Counted from the first letter of the stretch, positions 1 to 4,865 are shown. The stretch is DNA of 5,428 nucleotides from Natrialbaceae archaeon Tc-Br11_E2g1 (GCA_001564255.1 LKNC01000197.1:1-5428); one strand, 5' to 3'. Numbers and translations: made by a program. Notes: generated from the sequence alone by a model not told the origin.

Positions 1-22
1 AAAACGAGCGGATCGGTGCCGG
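1..22 (-). terminator. Possible T-rich terminator after the GTPase gene
   Basis: Read on the minus strand, the bases after the TAG stop of the GTPase gene end in CGTTTT at the window edge, about 19 nt past the stop. Archaeal intrinsic termination relies on a U-rich stretch, so this could be its start, but only four Ts are visible and the rest lies outside the window. No hairpin is evident. Confidence 0.25.
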
Positions 23-1069
23 CTAGCCCGTCTCCTCCTCGAACGGGAGCGTCGGCTCGTAGTCGATCGCGTCGACGGCCGCCTCGAGGACCGCCTCGAC
101 GTTTTCGCCCGTTTCGATACTCATCTCGTAGTCGGCCTCGCCGGAGACGTCGTCCGTCCAGTGGTCGGCCCGGTCGGCCTTGTTGGCGACCGTCAGCACC
201 GGGACGTCGCCGAACTGCGCCTCGATGGCGTCCCGGAGCTCGAGTTGGGACTCGAGGGGGTACCCACACTCGCCGCTCGGGTCGAGGAGGACGAGCAGGC
301 AGTCCGCGAGGTGTTCGACGGCGCTTACCGCCTGGGATTCGATCTCGTTTCGCTCGTCGGGCTTGCGGTCGAGCAAGCCGGGCGTGTCGACGATCTGGTG
401 GCGGATGTGATCGTGCATCGCGGACCGTCCGGTTCGCTCTGAGTCGGCGGTCAGGTCCGCCCCCTCGAAGTGACCGACGCCGACGCCTTTCGTGGTGAAG
501 GGGTAGGAGGCCGTTTCGCCGCGGGCACGGGTGACGTCGTTGACGAACGACGACTTGCCGACGTTGGGGTAACCCGCGACGACGATCGTCGGCTCCTCGG
601 GGTCGATCTCGGGGAGATCGCGCAGGTCGTTTCGGGCCTCGTTGATATACAGGAGTTCGTCGTCGACCTGTTCGACGATGTCCGCCAGGCGGGCAAACGC
701 CTGCTTGCGGTGTTTGCGGGCGGTGTCGACGTCGGTCTTCCGGAGTCGGGGCTGGTACTCCTCGTGGATCTCACGGGCCTTGCGGCTGGCCCACATCACC
801 TCCGAGAGGCTCTGTCGGAGTCTGTCGACGTCGACGATGGCGTCGGCGAGTTCGTAGTAAAACGGGTGGACGTCGTCTTCGTACTCGAAGTCGGGCCACG
901 CCGTGACGACGTTCTCTAAGTTGTCCGAGATGATGTTCGCGGCCGTCTGGAGCATCGACTGCTGGGCGTCGAGCCCGCCCTGTGCCCGTCCTGCCCTCGA
1001 GGCCCGTGAGAAGGCCTTGTCGATCAGCTCTCCCGACGTGGGCGTGGTCGGAAGGTCTTCGAAAATCAT
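23..1069 (-). CDS. NOG1-family GTPase (ribosome assembly GTP-binding protein)
   Basis: This encodes 348 residues, a TRAFAC-class GTPase of the archaeal NOG1 group. Eukaryotic NOG1 acts in large ribosomal subunit maturation, and a similar cytoplasmic role is inferred here. An all-helical N-terminal domain (about 1-158) precedes the G domain. Visible motifs are the G1 P-loop GYPNVGKSS (166-174), a G2 threonine in YPFTTKG (189-195), G3 DTPG (228-231), G4 NKAD (296-299) and a G5-like SIETGEN (317-323). The C-terminus stops soon after the G domain, so the long C-terminal extension of eukaryotic NOG1 is absent. A GTG two codons upstream (1075) is open, but ATG at 1069 is preferred because a TATA-like CTTTTATG sits 26-27 nt before it, as for a leaderless mRNA. 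The gene is transcribed away from the DUF5518-like gene. Family is confident; the cellular role is by analogy. Confidence 0.93.
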   Translation of the reverse strand: MIFEDLPTTPTSGELIDKAFSRASRAGRAQGGLDAQQSMLQTAANIISDNLENVVTAWPDFEYEDDVHPFYYELADAIVDVDRLRQSLSEVMWASRKAREIHEEYQPRLRKTDVDTARKHRKQAFARLADIVEQVDDELLYINEARNDLRDLPEIDPEEPTIVVAGYPNVGKSSFVNDVTRARGETASYPFTTKGVGVGHFEGADLTADSERTGRSAMHDHIRHQIVDTPGLLDRKPDERNEIESQAVSAVEHLADCLLVLLDPSGECGYPLESQLELRDAIEAQFGDVPVLTVANKADRADHWTDDVSGEADYEMSIETGENVEAVLEAAVDAIDYEPTLPFEEETG

Positions 1070-1091
1070 AGCCACGGATATGGGCTCCGAT

Positions 1092-1099
1092 CATAAAAG
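1092..1099 (-). promoter_or_regulatory. TATA box of the NOG1-family gene
   Basis: The minus strand reads CTTTTATG, centred about 26.5 nt upstream of the ATG at 1069. The sequence just upstream (ACGAACGC) is a possible BRE. The spacing predicts transcription starting at or next to the ATG, leaving no room for a Shine-Dalgarno. Confidence 0.6.
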
Positions 1100-1115
1100 C
1101 GCGTTCGTTGGCCGC

Positions 1116-1135
1116 CCACCCCCGTGACGGGGTGG
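1116..1135. repeat. Inverted repeat CCACCCC / GGGGTGG in divergent control region
   Basis: Seven bases, CCACCCC (1116-1122), are repeated in reverse complement as GGGGTGG (1129-1135) around a 6-nt centre. A register-shifted inner pairing CCCCG-TGA-CGGGG (1120-1132) is also possible. The repeat lies between two divergent TATA boxes and its right arm shares three bases with the next palindrome. It is outside both predicted leaderless transcripts, so a DNA-level role (operator) is likelier than an RNA hairpin. Confidence 0.5.
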
Positions 1136-1147
1136 CCTGTCAGGCCA
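1133..1147. promoter_or_regulatory. 15-bp palindrome, candidate operator
   Basis: TGGCCTG-T-CAGGCCA is a perfect 7+1+7 dyad. Its centre (1140) is about 25 bp upstream of the TATA-like box of the DUF5518-like gene and about 45 bp upstream of that of the GTPase gene. The symmetry and position suit a dimeric regulator acting on one or both divergent promoters. No regulator gene is visible nearby, so the binding protein is unknown. Confidence 0.45.
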
Positions 1148-1161
1148 GCACACGCGTCGGG

Positions 1162-1168
1162 CTTTTGT
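1162..1168 (+). promoter_or_regulatory. TATA-like box of the DUF5518-like gene
   Basis: CTTTTGT is centred about 27 nt before the ATG at 1192, matching leaderless spacing elsewhere in the window. It is a weaker TATA match than the ones for the GTPase and aminotransferase genes. Confidence 0.45.
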
Positions 1169-1191
1169 CGACCGGAGCCCAACGGACGGGT

Positions 1192-1566
1192 ATGACGAAC
1201 TGGCGTGCGGTCGTGATCGGATTTTTACTCACGGCCGTGATCGGTATCTTGGGACTCGCCGCACCCGGACTCGGACAGTTGACCGCCGGGCTCGTCGGCG
1301 GGTTCGTCGCCGGCTATCTCGCCGGAGGTGGCCTCGTGAGCGGGGCCTGGCACGGCCTGCTCGCGGGCGCGCTCGGGGGTATCGTCGGCGGGTTCGTTCT
1401 CGCGCTCGCCGTTGGACTCGCCGGACTCACGCTCGGTGGCCCGGTCGGCGGGCTGTTCTCCGGGGTCGCCGGCCTCTGGATCTTCGTCTTCGCCGTCTTC
1501 GTCGCCGCCGTGATGGCCATAGAGAGCGCGGTCGCGGGTGCGATCGGCGGGCTGTTCAACCCGTGA
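1192..1566 (+). CDS. Glycine-rich integral membrane protein, DUF5518-like
   Basis: This encodes 124 residues, almost entirely hydrophobic and rich in Gly, Ala, Leu and Val. Likely membrane segments are about 6-24, 28-47, 53-80 (perhaps one long or two short helices) and 92-112, so about four helices with very short loops. Small-residue spacing such as GLVGGFVAGYLAGGG and LAGALGGIVGGF suggests tightly packed helices. The N-terminus starts with MTNWRAV, and the tail is short (GLFNP). The layout matches haloarchaeal membrane proteins annotated as DUF5518, whose function is unknown. ATG 1192 is chosen over an in-frame GTG at 1108 because the hydrophobic region starts right after it and a TATA-like box lies 27 nt upstream. 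The stop abuts that of the convergent hisE with no spacer. The family name is from memory of sequence style. Confidence 0.8.
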   Translation: MTNWRAVVIGFLLTAVIGILGLAAPGLGQLTAGLVGGFVAGYLAGGGLVSGAWHGLLAGALGGIVGGFVLALAVGLAGLTLGGPVGGLFSGVAGLWIFVFAVFVAAVMAIESAVAGAIGGLFNP

Positions 1567-1851
1567 TTAGCGTCGGGCCTCGAGTTCGGCCTCGAGATCC
1601 TCGAGGCTCATCCCCTTCATCGAGAGCAAAACTAACAGGTGGTAGACGATGTCGGCGGCCTCGAAAGCGATCTCCTCGCGGTCGTCGTCTTTGGCCGCCA
1701 GGACGAGTTCGGTCGTCTCCTCGCCGAGTTTCTCGAGTACCGCGTTCTCGCCTTTCTCGTGGGTGAAAAGCGAGGCGGTGTAGGAACCCTCGGGCAACGT
1801 CTCCTTTCGGTCTTCGATCACTGCGAACAGCTCCTCGAGTGTATCGTCCAT
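1567..1851 (-). CDS. hisE: Phosphoribosyl-ATP pyrophosphatase (histidine biosynthesis)
   Basis: This encodes 94 residues, the usual size for a stand-alone HisE. The enzyme hydrolyses phosphoribosyl-ATP to phosphoribosyl-AMP and pyrophosphate, the second step of histidine synthesis, in the cytoplasm. It has the all-alpha MazG/HisE fold. Visible motifs are GSYTASLF (22-29), KLGEETTE (41-48) carrying the metal-binding acidic residues E44, E45 and E48, and EAADIVYHLLVLL (64-76) with E64 and D67, forming the EExxE...ExxD pattern. There is no fused HisI domain. The ATG at 1851 is chosen because the family N-terminus starts there; longer readings would run back into the BFN gene. That gene ends 1 nt upstream, and GGTGA lies 8 nt before the ATG, so hisE is probably translated from a shared mRNA. 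No other his gene is in view. Confidence 0.95.
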   Translation of the reverse strand: MDDTLEELFAVIEDRKETLPEGSYTASLFTHEKGENAVLEKLGEETTELVLAAKDDDREEIAFEAADIVYHLLVLLSMKGMSLEDLEAELEARR

Positions 1852-1852
1852 C

Positions 1853-2317
1853 TTACATTTCACCGGATACGTCACGGATGTCTTGTAACTCCTCGAACTT
1901 CTCCCTGTCGTCACGGCTGCTTGTAAAGACCTCCTCTGTGACCTCGATCGGGGCGTTCGTCCGGGCGGCCAGTGCCATCGAGTCGCTCGGACGGGCGTCG
2001 ATCACCGACGAATCCCGCGGGGTGTCGACGTGGAGATCGGCGATGTAGGTCCCGCCTTCCCCGTTCGTTCGTTCGATCTCGCTTACGACGACCCGCTCGA
2101 TCCGCCCGCCGAGTTCCTCCATCACGTCGAGTAACAGGTCGTGGGTCAGCGGCCGACCGATGTTCTCGGCCTCGAGGCCGCGGGCGATGCTCGTCGCCTC
2201 CTCGAAGCCGATGAAGATGGGGACGACGTCGTCTTCCCCGTCGACGGCGAGGACGAGCACCGGGACCGGCCCCTGTGGCGTTCCCGCCACGCGAACGGAA
2301 TCGATGGATGCGTTCAT
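1853..2317 (-). CDS. Bifunctional nuclease (BFN/DUF151) family protein
   Basis: This encodes 154 residues, close to the usual size of stand-alone BFN proteins. The family is named for plant proteins reported to have DNase and RNase activity; the role in archaea is not established. The conserved family blocks are all present: VVPIFIGFEEATSIARGLE (31-49), RPLTHDLLLDVMEELG (55-70), a strand pair ending in TYIADLHV (90-97), and DARPSDSMALAARTNAPI (107-124). The last about 25 residues are charged and likely a flexible tail or helix. ATG 2317 is chosen because homology-like sequence begins there (MNASIDSVRV) and a T-rich box lies about 28 nt upstream; an open frame extends further back but is shadow sequence. 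It is first gene of a pair with hisE, 1 nt apart, suggesting coupled translation. Divergent from the methyltransferase gene. Confidence 0.9.
   Translation of the reverse strand: MNASIDSVRVAGTPQGPVPVLVLAVDGEDDVVPIFIGFEEATSIARGLEAENIGRPLTHDLLLDVMEELGGRIERVVVSEIERTNGEGGTYIADLHVDTPRDSSVIDARPSDSMALAARTNAPIEVTEEVFTSSRDDREKFEELQDIRDVSGEM
1860..1864 (-). promoter_or_regulatory. Shine-Dalgarno-like GGTGA for hisE
   Basis: The minus strand reads GGTGA inside the last codons of the BFN gene, with 8 nt between it and the hisE ATG. It matches part of the anti-Shine-Dalgarno complement (GGAGGTGA). It is the only convincing ribosome binding site I see, which fits hisE being an internal gene of a transcript while the other genes look leaderless. 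Confidence 0.5.
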
Positions 2318-2341
2318 ACACCGATAGATGACGGCGAGGGA

Positions 2342-2348
2342 GAAAAAC
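2342..2348 (-). promoter_or_regulatory. TATA-like T-tract of the BFN-hisE unit
   Basis: The minus strand reads GTTTTTC, centred about 28 nt before the ATG at 2317. It is the only A/T-rich patch in the region and has the leaderless spacing seen for the other genes. It probably drives both the BFN gene and hisE. Confidence 0.45.
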
Positions 2349-2362
2349 CCCCCGCGGTCGCC

Positions 2363-2395
2363 GTTCGCCGGGACGGCAGAGCCCGGCGGGCGAAC
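2363..2395. repeat. Overlapping inverted repeats between BFN and methyltransferase genes
   Basis: Two pairings share a left arm. GTTCGCC (2363-2369) matches GGCGAAC (2389-2395) across 19 nt. CGCCGGG (2366-2372) matches CCCGGCG (2382-2388) across 9 nt. The element lies upstream of both divergent genes, 15-50 bp behind the BFN TATA-like tract and 35-70 bp before the methyltransferase ATG. It could be an operator or a structured DNA site. In a GC-rich region some inverted repeats arise by chance. Confidence 0.4.
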
Positions 2396-2430
2396 ATTGA
2401 GGGCAACACCCGCCCTCGAAGCGAGTACCG

Positions 2431-3081
2431 ATGGCAAACCGAGACGACGTCTCACACCCACTCATCGCCGCCGTCTACGACTACGTCGTCCCCGATCGAA
2501 CCCTCTTTGGGCCCCACCGGGAGTACCTCGCCGCCGACCTCTCCGGACGGGTCCTCGACCTCGGGGCCGGCACGGGGGCGCTTTTCGCCCACGTCGCGAG
2601 GGCGGGTGACCTCGAGTTCCACGCGATCGAGCCCGACCCACACATGCGAACGCGGGCACGCGAGAAGGCGAGGGAGGTGGACCTCGAGGTCGACCTCCGG
2701 AGCGGTCGAGGCGAATCGCTCCCCTACCCCGACGACGCCTTCGACGTCGTGATCTCGAGTCTCGTCTTCTGTACGATCGACGACCCCGACGCCGCCGTCT
2801 CGGAGGTCGCTCGCGTTCTGGCCCCCGGCGGGGAGTTTCGCTTTTTCGAGCACGTCCACGCCGACGGGGCGCTGGGGACCGGCCAGGACCTCCTAAATCC
2901 CGTCTGGACCCGCGTGGCCGGCGGGTGTACCCTGAACCGACGAACTGTCGATCGGTTCGTCGGCAACGACGCCTTCGACGTCCTCGAGGTCGAACGACTC
3001 GAGAACGGACCGCTCTCGGTGACGCCTTTCGTCCGCGGGCGACTGCGGCGACGGCGGGAGGGGGCGTTCCCGGGGAGGTGA
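2431..3081 (+). CDS. Class I SAM-dependent methyltransferase, METTL7-like
   Basis: This encodes 216 residues with a Rossmann-fold methyltransferase domain. SAM-binding motif I is VLDLGAGTGALF (41-52), the ribose-binding acidic residue is in AIEPDPHM (65-72), motif II/III is DDAFDVVISSLVFCTIDDP (101-119), and the post-motif is VLAPGGEFRFFEHVHAD (129-145). After this, DLLNPVWTRVAGGCTLNRRT (153-172) strongly recalls METTL7 proteins, which have DPAWHLLFDGCNLTRE at the same place. Human METTL7A/B methylate thiols. Thiol methylation is therefore a reasonable guess here, but small-molecule methyltransferases are hard to assign, and a UbiE-like role cannot be excluded. There is no N-terminal membrane anchor, unlike human METTL7, so it is probably cytosolic. 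I see no good TATA box or Shine-Dalgarno before the ATG. The tail is Arg-rich (VRGRLRRRRE), unusual among acidic neighbours. Confidence 0.88.
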   Translation: MANRDDVSHPLIAAVYDYVVPDRTLFGPHREYLAADLSGRVLDLGAGTGALFAHVARAGDLEFHAIEPDPHMRTRAREKAREVDLEVDLRSGRGESLPYPDDAFDVVISSLVFCTIDDPDAAVSEVARVLAPGGEFRFFEHVHADGALGTGQDLLNPVWTRVAGGCTLNRRTVDRFVGNDAFDVLEVERLENGPLSVTPFVRGRLRRRREGAFPGR

Positions 3082-3088
3082 GCGCCCC
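3061..3088 (+). repeat. Hairpin at the methyltransferase stop codon
   Basis: GGGGCGTTC (3061-3069) can pair with GAGCGCCCC (3080-3088), nine pairs including one G-U, around a 10-nt loop. The TGA stop (3079-3081) straddles the loop edge. The mRNA 3' end could fold here. There is no following T-run, so it is not a standard archaeal terminator. It lies just before the aminotransferase promoter. Confidence 0.35.
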
Positions 3089-3099
3089 GTCGAGTGGGG

Positions 3100-3105
3100 T
3101 TTATA
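3100..3105 (+). promoter_or_regulatory. TATA box of the aminotransferase gene
   Basis: TTTATA is the clearest TATA box in the window, centred 27-28 nt before the ATG at 3130. An in-frame GTG at 3094 lies upstream of it and therefore would not be in the transcript, which settles the start at 3130 with a leaderless or near-leaderless mRNA. Confidence 0.75.
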
Positions 3106-3113
3106 CCCGAGCG

Positions 3114-3128
3114 CTCCCCCGTGGGGAG
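3114..3128. promoter_or_regulatory. Palindrome between TATA box and start of aminotransferase
   Basis: CTCCCC-CGT-GGGGAG is a perfect 6+3+6 dyad lying between the TATA box and the ATG, ending 1 nt before the start codon. A protein bound here would block the transcription start, so it is a candidate repressor site. If transcription starts a little upstream it could instead form a short 5' hairpin. Confidence 0.4.
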
Positions 3129-3129
3129 T

Positions 3130-4206
3130 ATGGACGACGATCGACTGCGGATGACCCCCGGACCGACTGCGGTCCCCGAACCCGTCCGCGAGCGGATGAG
3201 CGAACCGACACCGAACCCCGACGTCGAACCCGAATTCGTCGAGTTCTACCGCGACCTGACCGACAAACTCGAGGCCGTCTACGGCGACGACGACGTCGCG
3301 ATCTTGAGCGGCGAGGGCATCCTCGGTCTCGAGGCCGCCGTTGCCTCCCTGATCGAGGAGGGTGATCGGGTGTTGTGTCTCGCAAACGGGATCTACGGCG
3401 AGGGGTTCGCCGATTTCGTCGAGAGCTACGGCGGCGAGGCGGTCGTCTGTGAGTCCCCGTGGCGTGGCCCGCTCGATCTCGAGGCCATCGAGTCGACCCT
3501 CGAGGACGCCGGCGGCGAGTTCACCGCGGCGACGATGGTCCACTGTGAAACGCCGACGGGCGTGTTGAACGATCTCGAGCCCGTGCTCGACTTACTCGCG
3601 GAGTACGACGTCCTCAGTATCGTCGACGCGGTCTCCTCGCTCGGCGGAACGCCCGTCCCGACCGAGCGGATCGACGTCTGCATCGGCGCGACCCAGAAGT
3701 GTTTCAGCGCCCCGCCGGGGCTTACGGTCCTCTCGATAAGCGACCCGGCCTGGGAGCGGATCGAGGCGACCGGGACGGACGGCTACTACACCGACCTCGA
3801 GCCATGGCGGACGGCCGTAGACGAGGAGTGGTTCCCCTACACGATGCCCGTCTCGAACCTCTATAGCCTCGAGGCCGCGATCGATCTCCTCACCGAAGAG
3901 GGTCTCGGGTCGGTCTTCTCGCGTCACGAGGAGGTCGCGGCGGTCTGTCGGGAGCGAGCCCGCGGGATGGGACTGGAACCGTACCCCGACGAGGAGCTGT
4001 GTTCGCCGACGGTGACGGCGCTGGACGTCGAGGGCCGGGCACTCGAGGTACAGCAACGACTGGACGACGACCACGGCGTTGTGCTCTCGACGGGACTGTA
4101 CGGCCTCGAAGAGGACGTCCTCCGGATCGGACACATGGGGCACAACGCCCGCATGGAAGCGGTCGAACGGACGATGGACGCACTCGAAGCCGTACTCGGC
4201 CCCTGA
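3130..4206 (+). CDS. Class V PLP-dependent aminotransferase (alanine-glyoxylate type)
   Basis: This encodes 358 residues, a typical length for the alanine-glyoxylate/serine-pyruvate aminotransferase group. It likely moves an amino group from an amino acid such as alanine or serine to a 2-oxo acid such as glyoxylate, in the cytoplasm, as a dimer. Visible features are MTPGPTAVPEPVRERM (8-23), the phosphate-loop region LSGEGILGLEAA (59-70), HCETPTGVLND (138-148), SIVDAVSSLGG (163-173) with cofactor-contacting D166, the Schiff-base lysine K190 in GATQKCFSAPPG (186-197), and substrate-carboxylate R332 in VLRIGHMG (330-337). The usual HHRSPEF block after the N-terminal motif is replaced by NPDVEPEF (29-36), and SGEGILG differs from the commoner SGTG form, pointing to a distinct subgroup. 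Exact substrates cannot be read from sequence. The gene has its own promoter and ends flush against the convergent small membrane gene. Confidence 0.92.
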   Translation: MDDDRLRMTPGPTAVPEPVRERMSEPTPNPDVEPEFVEFYRDLTDKLEAVYGDDDVAILSGEGILGLEAAVASLIEEGDRVLCLANGIYGEGFADFVESYGGEAVVCESPWRGPLDLEAIESTLEDAGGEFTAATMVHCETPTGVLNDLEPVLDLLAEYDVLSIVDAVSSLGGTPVPTERIDVCIGATQKCFSAPPGLTVLSISDPAWERIEATGTDGYYTDLEPWRTAVDEEWFPYTMPVSNLYSLEAAIDLLTEEGLGSVFSRHEEVAAVCRERARGMGLEPYPDEELCSPTVTALDVEGRALEVQQRLDDDHGVVLSTGLYGLEEDVLRIGHMGHNARMEAVERTMDALEAVLGP

Positions 4207-4389
4207 TCACTCGAGGCCGACGTCCCGATCGTAGAAGAAGTACGCGGCGACGCCGGCGAGACCGAATATAAGCGTCGCGAGGGGCCACTTCCCGAGGCGG
4301 CGGCCGGTGTAGTAGGCGTGGGTGACGACGATGAGTGTAAAGCCAACGTGGGCACTCCCCGTCGCCACGAGAAATTCCTCGAGGTTCAT
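4207..4389 (-). CDS. Small two-helix membrane protein, unknown family
   Basis: This encodes 60 residues I do not recognise. A short acidic N-terminus (MNLEEF) leads into a first hydrophobic segment at about 6-26 (containing HVGFTLIVVTHAYY), a basic loop TGRRLGKWP (28-36), then a second segment at about 37-53 (LATLIFGLAGVAAYFF) and a charged tail YDRDVGLE. The basic loop predicts both ends outside and the loop in the cytoplasm by the positive-inside rule. Support for it being real comes from the coherent membrane pattern, a promoter-like BRE plus TATA (GTTATG) 28-29 nt before the ATG, and neat packing against the convergent aminotransferase gene. A GTG directly before the ATG (4392) is in frame, but the ATG is preferred. 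No function can be assigned. Confidence 0.7.
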   Translation of the reverse strand: MNLEEFLVATGSAHVGFTLIVVTHAYYTGRRLGKWPLATLIFGLAGVAAYFFYDRDVGLE

Positions 4390-4414
4390 CACTCGAGACC
4401 TGTGAGCTCTGGCG

Positions 4415-4428
4415 CATAACGGTTTCGG
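4415..4428 (-). promoter_or_regulatory. BRE and TATA box of the small membrane protein gene
   Basis: The minus strand reads CCGAAACC followed directly by GTTATG. The latter is centred about 28 nt before the ATG at 4389 and the former resembles an archaeal BRE. The arrangement predicts a leaderless transcript. Confidence 0.5.
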
Positions 4429-4446
4429 ATCCGGGGCCGGTTTCGG
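4420..4446 (+). repeat. 9-bp direct repeat CGGTTTCGG
   Basis: CGGTTTCGG occurs at 4420-4428 and again at 4438-4446, 18 bp apart start to start. On the minus strand the first copy forms the BRE-like element of the small membrane gene and the second lies 18 bp further upstream, between that promoter and the DUF5611-like stop codon. Confidence 0.5.
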
Positions 4447-4459
4447 CTCGACGGGCGGG

Positions 4460-4843
4460 TTACAGATCGTGATCCGGGTCGTCCTCGACGGAGCGTTTCA
4501 GCGAGTCCCGGCGGGCCTTCGCGTCCCGTCCGGTCGCCTCGAGCAGGAAGTCGTTTTTCGCGTCAACGGCGTCGGCAGCGGCCTCGAGTTCGTCGGGGCC
4601 GAGTTCGGTCGGGTCACGTTCGTAGAACTCCACGCCGAGTTTGTCCTTCTTCCCGGAGTACTCGACGGTGCCGACGACGATGCGCTCGAAGACGGGATTG
4701 TCCGGCTCCGCGATCACGAACAGGTCACTCCCCTTGTACTCTTCGGTCCCCGCGATCGGGCCGAAGTACTCCTCGACTGTAGACTCCATATCGGGGATTC
4801 GTTCCTCGAGGTACTCGCCGCGACGCATCTTGTACTCCTTCAT
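4460..4843 (-). CDS. DUF5611-like haloarchaeal protein of unknown function
   Basis: This encodes 127 residues, soluble and acidic, with no signal peptide or membrane segment. The N-terminus MKEYKMRRGEYLEERIPD and the following TVEEYFGPI block match what I recall of the haloarchaeal DUF5611 family. A central region with alternating strands (SDLFVIAEPDNPVFERIVVG, 39-58, and KLGVEFYERDPTEL, 68-81) is followed by a predicted helical C-terminal part (about 83-120) and a DDPDHDL tail. ATG 4843 is chosen over an in-frame ATG at 4882 because the family-like sequence starts there and a TATA-like GGTAAACG lies about 26-27 nt upstream; the longer form would overlap the upstream gene by 14 nt. No catalytic motif is apparent. 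The gene follows the zinc-ribbon gene by 25 nt, so it may be read from that transcript as well. Confidence 0.82.
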   Translation of the reverse strand: MKEYKMRRGEYLEERIPDMESTVEEYFGPIAGTEEYKGSDLFVIAEPDNPVFERIVVGTVEYSGKKDKLGVEFYERDPTELGPDELEAAADAVDAKNDFLLEATGRDAKARRDSLKRSVEDDPDHDL

Positions 4844-4865
4844 GGATCGATGGTACACGAGAGCG

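Noticed and set aside
470..919. Open plus-strand frame opposite the NOG1-type GTPase
   Set aside because: It lies fully antisense to a gene with all G motifs intact; high GC and codon structure commonly leave such mirror frames open in haloarchaea. No family motif seen.
1567..1914. Longer HisE starting at 1914
   Set aside because: The additional 21 residues overlap the BFN coding sequence and are absent from typical HisE; a Shine-Dalgarno-like site supports 1851.
2415..2425. Short dyad CTCG-AAG-CGAG just before the methyltransferase ATG
   Set aside because: Only four bases per arm; expected by chance in this composition, especially given the frequency of CTCGA-type sequence.
1853..2461. Longer BFN protein starting at 2461
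   Set aside because: The extra 48 residues are not BFN-like and would overlap the divergent methyltransferase start and the TATA-like tract of the gene itself.
3071..3089. Second hairpin CGGGG/CCCCG after the methyltransferase
   Set aside because: It is shorter than and mutually exclusive with the nine-pair hairpin at 3061-3088, and has no T-run to make a terminator.
3094..3129. GTG start for the aminotransferase at 3094
   Set aside because: It is upstream of the TTTATA box, so it would not be transcribed from that promoter; family similarity begins after 3130.
2893..3543. Long minus-strand open frame opposite the methyltransferase end and aminotransferase start
   Set aside because: Antisense shadow crossing two well-supported genes and the aminotransferase promoter; no recognisable domain.
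3592..4143. Long minus-strand open frame opposite the aminotransferase
   Set aside because: Antisense to a complete PLP enzyme; Arg/Pro-rich composition typical of shadow translation.
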